A stretch of DNA of 6,033 bases from DATIKM01 sp035477595. Its GTDB lineage: Bacteria; Armatimonadota; Chthonomonadetes; Chthonomonadales; CAJBBX01. Below are positions 1 through 6,033 of this stretch, in pieces. Location of the stretch: positions 1-6,033 of the forward strand of contig DATIKM010000137.1 in assembly GCA_035477595.1 (NCBI GenBank), written 5' to 3'. The notes beneath the pieces were generated by a model. The model was not told where the DNA came from. It did not search any database and saw nothing but the letters and a program-made list of their open reading frames with translations. Within the stretch, counting starts at the first letter, position 1; every line of letters starts with the position of its first letter. Position numbers and translations under genes: made by a program.

Positions 1-17
1 GCGGGTTCGGAACCCGC
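1..17. repeat. REP-like perfect palindrome inside the RAYT frame
   Basis: The sequence GCGGGTTC-G-GAACCCGC has 8-bp arms around one central base and is followed by CCCCTACA. The window starts at its first base, so the outer part of the element may extend upstream. It reads in frame through the transposase. Similar GGGTTC/GAACCC hairpins are dispersed repeats in many GC-rich genomes. That this one is a substrate of the transposase encoding it is inference. Confidence 0.6.
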
Positions 18-285
18 CCCTACAGCGGACACGCCGCCCAAACGTTACGCGTTGCCGGAAATCATTCGTCAATTCAAGACGTTTGCGGCGCGTCGTATCA
101 ATGACTGGCGGGGCACAGCGGGCACGCCCGTATGGCAACGCAACTACTACGAGCACATCGTTCGCGACGAACAGTCCCTGAATCGCATCCGCCAATACAT
201 CAGCGACAACCCGCCGCGGTGGGCATACGACCGCGAGAATCCGTTTGCCTCGGCGCACGAACCGGAGGACGCGTGGGCGCAATGA
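1..285 (+). CDS. REP-associated tyrosine transposase (RAYT, IS200-like), C-terminal part; 5' end outside window
   Basis: The frame is open from base 1 and stops at TGA 283-285, giving about 94 residues of a C-terminal portion. The segment with RQFKTFAARRIN, then TPVWQRNYYEHIVRDEQSLN, then RQYISDNPPRW is the typical end of RAYT/Y1 transposases. These are single-strand-specific HuH-Tyr enzymes that act on REP-type hairpins. The Tyr codon at 196-198, in the Y-I-x-x-N-P-x-R-W context, is the likely catalytic tyrosine by family analogy. The HuH motif would lie upstream of the window. An in-frame palindrome at 1-17 encodes AGSEPA, a low-complexity insert seen in some RAYTs. The stop overlaps the ATG of the next frame (ATGA 282-285). 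Family assignment is firm. Whether the gene is intact upstream cannot be seen. Confidence 0.82.
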   Translation, partial: AGSEPAPTADTPPKRYALPEIIRQFKTFAARRINDWRGTAGTPVWQRNYYEHIVRDEQSLNRIRQYISDNPPRWAYDRENPFASAHEPEDAWAQ

Positions 286-457
286 CCGAATCCGTCGTCG
301 AGGAAGCCGCCCTCGCCTGTCTGCGCAGCGCCGGCTGGCTGGTCCGCAGCGGTGCCGGCAAACCGCCTGCCGGCGATACGCTCGCCCTGGCCCTTTCCCA
401 GGAGGAGAGGGCGAACTACGGCGAGGTGGTGCTGGCGCAGCGGCTCCGCGACGCGCT
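285..457 (+). repeat. 173-bp direct repeat, upstream copy (duplicated hsdR 5' end)
   Basis: This copy aligns without gaps to 2385-2557 at an offset of exactly 2100 bp. Mismatches are at 308, 313, 314, 376, 380 and 403 (167/173 identical). Three codons change residue (Leu/Arg, Asp/Gly, Glu/Gly) and two changes are silent. Similarity begins one base after the ATG of this copy and ends at 457. The repeat brackets the ATPase/DUF4276 gene pair. Confidence 0.95.
382..414. repeat. Short inverted repeat (dispersed palindromic element), copy in the hsdR relic
   Basis: The arms TCGCCCT (382-388) and AGGGCGA (408-414) enclose a CCCTTTCCCA...GGAGAG core. It encodes L-A-L-A-L-S-Q-x-E-R in frame. The reverse strand reads in the PLPLGxGxGEG style that marks a widespread palindromic repeat family. 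It is the same element as 2482-2514 and was duplicated along with the surrounding segment. Confidence 0.55.
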
Positions 458-523
458 GGTCCCGCAGCTCATCTCGGGCGAGCTGCGGGTGAAGGAGCGG
501 AGCAAGCTTATTGGGGTGACCCT

Positions 524-1753
524 ATGAAGACCAGGCAGACAAACGCGCCGGCGCGGATCGAGTACTTGAAGGTGCAGAACTTCCGTGCGTTGCGGGACGT
601 TGAGTTCAAGGGCCTGACGCCCCTCACAGTACTGCTTGGGCCCAATGGTAGCGGCAAGTCCACCGTATTCGACGTGTTTGCCTTCTTGTCGGAATGCTTC
701 GAGTTGGGGCTACGCCGTGCCTGGGACAAGCGGGGCCGCGCCCGAGAACTGAAGACGCGTGGCGGCGACGGTCCGGTGACCATCGAGATCAAGTACCGTG
801 AGCCCGACTACCCGCTTATCACCTATCGCCTGGCCGTCGATGAGAGATCCGGTGGCCCGGTGGTCGTCGAAGAGTGGCTGCAATGGCGCCGCGGCAGTAG
901 GGGCAAGCCGTTCCGCTTCCTCGACTATCGCGAGGGCAAGGGCAAGACGGTCAGCGGCGAGCAGCCCGACGAGAAAGACACGCGCATCGACGTGCCCCTT
1001 AAGTCGGCCGACTTGCTGGCCGTCAACGCGCTCGGTCAGTTTGCCGAGCATCCGCGCGTTGCCGCACTGCGCGACTTCATCACCGGTTGGTATGTGTCTT
1101 ATCTCTCGGCCGACAGCGCGCGCGGTCAGCCCGAGGCCGGCCCACAGGAGCGCATGACCAAGACCGGGGACAACCTGGCGAACGTCATCCAATACCTGGC
1201 CGAGCAGCACGTCGATCGCTTCGAGCGGGTTATTGATGTCTTGCGCCGACGCGTGCCGCGCATCGAGCGGGTGCTGGCAGAGACGATGCCCGACGGCCGA
1301 CTGCTGCTGCAGATCAAAGACGCTCCATTCAGCCACCCGGTGCTGGCGCGCTTCGCGTCGGACGGCACACTCAAGATGCTCGCCTACCTGGTGCTGCTGT
1401 ACGACCCCGCGCCGCCGCCGTTCATTGGCATCGAGGAACCCGAGAACTTCCTGCACCCGCGGCTACTGACCGAGCTGGCAGAGGAGTGCCGCGACGCCAG
1501 CGGCCGCACGCAGCTCTTGGTGACAACGCATTCCCCCTTTTTCCTCAATGCCCTGCGGCCTAAGGAGGTCCGCGTGCTGTGGCGCGACGAGCAGGGGTAC
1601 ACGCAGACGCAGCGCGCTGTCGACCTGCTAGGCGTGAGTGGATTCGTCGAGGAGGGCGCTATGCTCGGGCAGCTTTGGATGGAGGGGCAGCTCGGTGTGG
1701 GCGACCCGCTGGTCAACCAGGGCGCGCCCACCCGCCCGCAAGGCCAGCGCTGA
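524..1753 (+). CDS. AAA/ABC-like ATPase (AAA_21 / COG4637-like, OLD/RloA-type partner)
   Basis: The protein is 409 residues, an SMC/ABC-style ATPase probably acting as a cytoplasmic dimer. An N-terminal strand set (IEYLKVQNFRALRDVEF) leads into Walker A GPNGSGKST at residues 39-47. A degenerate signature SDGTLKML follows at 279-286, then Walker B FIGIEEPEN at 300-308 with catalytic Glu 304 or 305, and the switch histidine in TTHSP at 334-338. This order matches the AAA_21/AAA_15 ATPases that pair with a TOPRIM-like effector in OLD-family, Rlo and PARIS-type defence systems. ATG 524 was chosen because it overlaps the preceding stop (ATGA 524-527) and the homology starts there. The frame upstream of 524 is an Arg-rich shadow. 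A weak GGGGTGA lies just upstream, so coupling is likely. The next gene starts 2 nt after the stop. ATPase fold is certain; a sensing role for phage or DNA ends is inference. No TOPRIM domain is fused to it. Confidence 0.88.
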   Translation: MKTRQTNAPARIEYLKVQNFRALRDVEFKGLTPLTVLLGPNGSGKSTVFDVFAFLSECFELGLRRAWDKRGRARELKTRGGDGPVTIEIKYREPDYPLITYRLAVDERSGGPVVVEEWLQWRRGSRGKPFRFLDYREGKGKTVSGEQPDEKDTRIDVPLKSADLLAVNALGQFAEHPRVAALRDFITGWYVSYLSADSARGQPEAGPQERMTKTGDNLANVIQYLAEQHVDRFERVIDVLRRRVPRIERVLAETMPDGRLLLQIKDAPFSHPVLARFASDGTLKMLAYLVLLYDPAPPPFIGIEEPENFLHPRLLTELAEECRDASGRTQLLVTTHSPFFLNALRPKEVRVLWRDEQGYTQTQRAVDLLGVSGFVEEGAMLGQLWMEGQLGVGDPLVNQGAPTRPQGQR

Positions 1754-1755
1754 GC

Positions 1756-2369
1756 ATGGCCGCTGCCCATCTGGTCGTGTTGGTGGAGGAACCTTCGATG
1801 GAGGCCTTCTTGCGCGCTTTGTTGCCCCGGCTGCTGCCGCAGGACCGAACGTTCGAGGTACATCCGTTTCAGGGCAAGAGGGATCTACTCAGCGCGATCG
1901 AAGCAAGATTGCGTGGCTACGCCACTTGGCTCCCGGACGACTGGCGCATCGTGGTCGTGGTGGACCGCGACGCAGAGGACTGCCGTGTGCTCAAGCAGCG
2001 GCTCGAAGACATGGCCGCACGTGCCGGCTTGCGCACGCGAACCCGCGCGGGGGCAGCGCAATGGCAGCTTGTCAACCGCATCGCTATCGAAGAGCTCGAA
2101 GCCTGGTACTTCGGTGACTGGACTGCCGTACGAGCGGTGTATCCGCGTGTACATGCCGGCATCCCGAACAGACAGGGCTTTCGCGACCCCGATGCCATCG
2201 CTGGTGGCACGTGGGAAGCATTCGAGTGCGTTATGCAGAAGCATGGCTACTTCAAGGGTGGGCTCGCCAAACTGGAGGCGGCGCGGGCCATCGGCGCCCA
2301 GGTCGATCCGTCGCGTAGCCGGTCGCGGAGTTTCCGAGGGTTCTGCAGTGCCCTTGCTGAGGCGGTTGC

Positions 2370-2373
<4 letters not shown>
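1756..2373 (+). CDS. DUF4276 family protein, TOPRIM-like putative nuclease/effector
   Basis: The protein is 205 residues. The N-terminus reads LVVLVEEPSMEAFL (acidic residues E11, E12 and E16). It is followed by IVVVVDRDAEDC with D70-x-D72, and then EELEAWYFGD at about 112-121. This layout fits DUF4276, which usually sits next to an AAA ATPase. A Glu followed by a hydrophobic strand ending DxD is the metal-binding signature of TOPRIM folds (OLD nucleases, RloB, AriB of PARIS), so nucleic-acid cleavage is plausible but not shown. ATG 1756 lies 2 nt after the ATPase stop. The long in-frame extension upstream, back to 1579, is a shadow of the ATPase gene. The TGA 2371-2373 overlaps the GTG of hsdR. 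The ATPase is the likely regulator of this protein. No signal peptide or membrane segment is visible. Family confidence is good; enzymatic activity is inferred. Confidence 0.75.
2358..2362 (+). promoter_or_regulatory. Shine-Dalgarno-like TGAGG supporting the hsdR GTG start
   Basis: TGAGG ends 7 nt before GTG 2370. No ATG lies in frame near the conserved N-terminus here: the canonical Met codon present in the upstream copy (ATG 282) is replaced by sequence reading RGF. GTG with this site is the best available start. Confidence 0.45.
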
Positions 2374-5591
<3,218 letters not shown>

Positions 5592-5859
5592 CCCACGCCA
5601 CCGCGCCCCGCCGCTCCGCCGCCGGCGGGTGCCTGCGCCCTCTCGTGCTGCCCGTCGCACTCGGTGTCGTCGAGGCGGGGGTTGGGGCGGCCGCCGAGCG
5701 CGGCATACCGGATGCGCAGCTCCCGGATCTCGCTCTGCGCCGCGGCCTGCGAGCGGCCGTGCGCGCGCGATGCAGGTGCTCCCGCGACTGGGCGACGATG
5801 CCTCCCGCGTTGTCGGCCAGCAGGGCCGTCTTCGCGCCCTCCCTCGCGTCAGCGCTCAT
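5592..5859 (-). pseudogene. Probable frameshifted gene of unknown family, antisense to the plus-strand operon
   Basis: I do not recognise the family. On the minus strand, ATG 5859-5857 opens MSADAREGAKTALLADNAGG and reads well to the His codon at 5772-5770. The frame then turns into Arg/Ser/Pro/Thr-rich nonsense. Moving to another frame at the alternating GC run 5761-5769 gives a normal-looking protein (SEIRELRIRYAALGGRPNPRLDD) with nearly every third codon base G or C. Loss of one CG dinucleotide from the run would join both parts. An in-frame TGA two codons before the ATG fixes the start. No clear ribosome binding site is seen. The 3' boundary is uncertain: the second frame stays open to 5327 against hsdR, which suggests that the natural end was lost. 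The call rests on codon-position bias, not homology. Confidence 0.4.
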
Positions 5860-5864
5860 CTGGA

Positions 5865-5893
5865 TTCAGACTATTAGATAGCAATAGTATATA
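5865..5893 (+). promoter_or_regulatory. Candidate promoter in an AT-rich island ahead of the transposase
   Basis: TTCAGA (5865-5870) and TATATA (5888-5893) are separated by 17 bp, each matching the sigma-70 consensus at four of six positions. They lie in the only AT-rich patch of the window, about 65 nt upstream of ATG 5960. An inverted repeat, ACTATT (5870-5875) and AATAGT (5883-5888), sits between the boxes and could be an operator or part of an insertion-sequence end. On the minus strand TATACT (5891-5886) could serve the reverse gene, but no matching -35 box is seen. Confidence 0.3.
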
Positions 5894-5942
5894 GAGTGTG
5901 TGATGTGCGCGAGGGGTGGTACTCTTGCTGGGAGAGCATTGA

Positions 5943-5950
5943 GGGGAGGA
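5943..5950 (+). promoter_or_regulatory. Ribosome binding site GGGGAGGA for the 3'-edge gene
   Basis: GGGGAGGA is a strong anti-SD match. It ends 9 nt before ATG 5960 and fixes that codon as the start over the ATG at 5971. Confidence 0.55.
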
Positions 5951-5959
5951 CCACACCGA

Positions 5960-6033
5960 ATGCCGCAGCCATGGGCCTGTTCAGAGTTCGGCGGATCGTG
6001 CGTGCCGGACCCTCGTTACCGCCGTGTTGCAGG
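5960..6033 (+). CDS. Probable IS4/Tn5-like transposase, N-terminal 24 codons only
   Basis: The frame begins MPQPWACSEFGG and continues SCVPDPRYRRVA to the window edge. A start of W-x-x-x-E-F-G-G followed by a D-x-R-x-x-R stretch is the pattern of the Tn5-like N-terminal DNA-binding domain (W-A-x-E-E-F-G-x-A-x-L-G-D-x-R-x-x-R-R-L). Here the usual L-G-D is replaced by V-P-D, so this may be a diverged subgroup. A strong ribosome binding site precedes it. With 24 codons visible the assignment is tentative; the DDE catalytic core would lie beyond the window. If correct, one end of the insertion sequence should lie in the AT-rich stretch around 5860-5940. Confidence 0.45.
   Translation, partial: MPQPWACSEFGGSCVPDPRYRRVA

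Larger units (their letters stand above)
282..527 (+). pseudogene. Chimeric relic: HsdR N-terminus joined to HsdS C-terminus
   Basis: This is an 81-codon frame from ATG 282 to TGA 525-527. Codons 1-58 (MTESVVEEAALACL onward to QRLRDAL) are the N-terminus of HsdR, nearly identical to the hsdR at 2370. After base 457 the match ends abruptly, and the protein continues VPQLISGELRVKERSKL. That resembles the usual C-terminus of type I specificity subunits (L-x-P-x-L-I/L-S-G-E-L-R-V). The join falls at an RLRDAL stretch, a sequence close to what both families carry there, so short-homology recombination is a natural explanation. The product lacks the HsdR nuclease and motor and the HsdS target-recognition domains, so it should have no restriction function. 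Its start overlaps the RAYT stop and its stop overlaps the ATPase start, so translation through it could couple to the ATPase gene. The HsdR half is certain; the HsdS half is a recognised motif only. Confidence 0.75.

Noticed and set aside
245..523. Long in-frame extension upstream of the ATPase, Arg-rich
   Set aside because: It is a shadow of the hsdR-derived relic in another frame. Family similarity starts after ATG 524, which overlaps the preceding stop.
710..1456. 248-residue open frame on the minus strand
   Set aside because: Antisense shadow of the ATPase gene, with no motif and no ribosome binding site.
5619..5628. Self-complementary CCGCCGGCGG after hsdR as a terminator
   Set aside because: It has no loop and no T-run. 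It looks like a chance GC-rich palindrome.
5645..5881. Plus-strand open frames after hsdR
   Set aside because: Ala/Arg-rich, opposite the better minus-strand coding signal, with no ribosome binding site or recognisable family.

Overview
The window is a 6 kb GC-rich bacterial segment. Coding frames end almost every codon in G or C. It looks like a defence or accessory region in a high-GC genome, possibly a proteobacterium. The support for that guess is a RAYT-type transposase and palindromic repeats of the 'LSPxPSPRG / PLPLGEGWGEG' kind, which are common in such genomes. The host cannot be named from the sequence.

Layout, left to right. (1) 1-285 is the C-terminal part of a REP-associated (IS200-like) tyrosine transposase, cut by the window edge, with a perfect palindrome inside the frame. 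(2) 282-527 is an 81-residue chimeric relic: the first 58 codons copy the start of hsdR, and the rest looks like the C-terminus of a type I specificity subunit, HsdS. (3) 524-1753 is an AAA/ABC-like ATPase. (4) 1756-2373 is a DUF4276-family protein with a TOPRIM-like acidic motif set. (5) 2370-5591 is a full-length type I restriction motor/nuclease subunit, HsdR. (6) 5592-5859 holds a probable frameshifted gene on the minus strand. (7) 5960-6033 is the first 24 codons of a probable IS4/Tn5-like transposase, with a strong ribosome binding site and an AT-rich leader.

The main structural feature is a 173-bp direct repeat (285-457 and 2385-2557, six mismatches, no gaps). The copies are exactly 2100 bp apart, and the repeat brackets the ATPase/DUF4276 pair. 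It duplicates the start of hsdR. Because 2100 is a multiple of three, recombination between the copies would remove the pair and leave hsdR in frame behind a canonical ATG start (MTESVVEEAA). The present hsdR instead starts at a GTG overlapping the DUF4276 stop. The pair therefore behaves structurally as a removable cassette between an hsdS remnant and hsdR.

The five plus-strand frames from 1 to 5591 overlap or nearly abut (ATGA, ATGA, a 2-nt gap, GTGA), so they look like one transcription unit. An ATPase plus TOPRIM-like partner inside a type I restriction locus recalls RloA/RloB and, more distantly, PARIS and other OLD-like anti-phage systems. The defence role is inference. No hsdM and no intact hsdS lie in the window, so restriction activity would need those genes from elsewhere.
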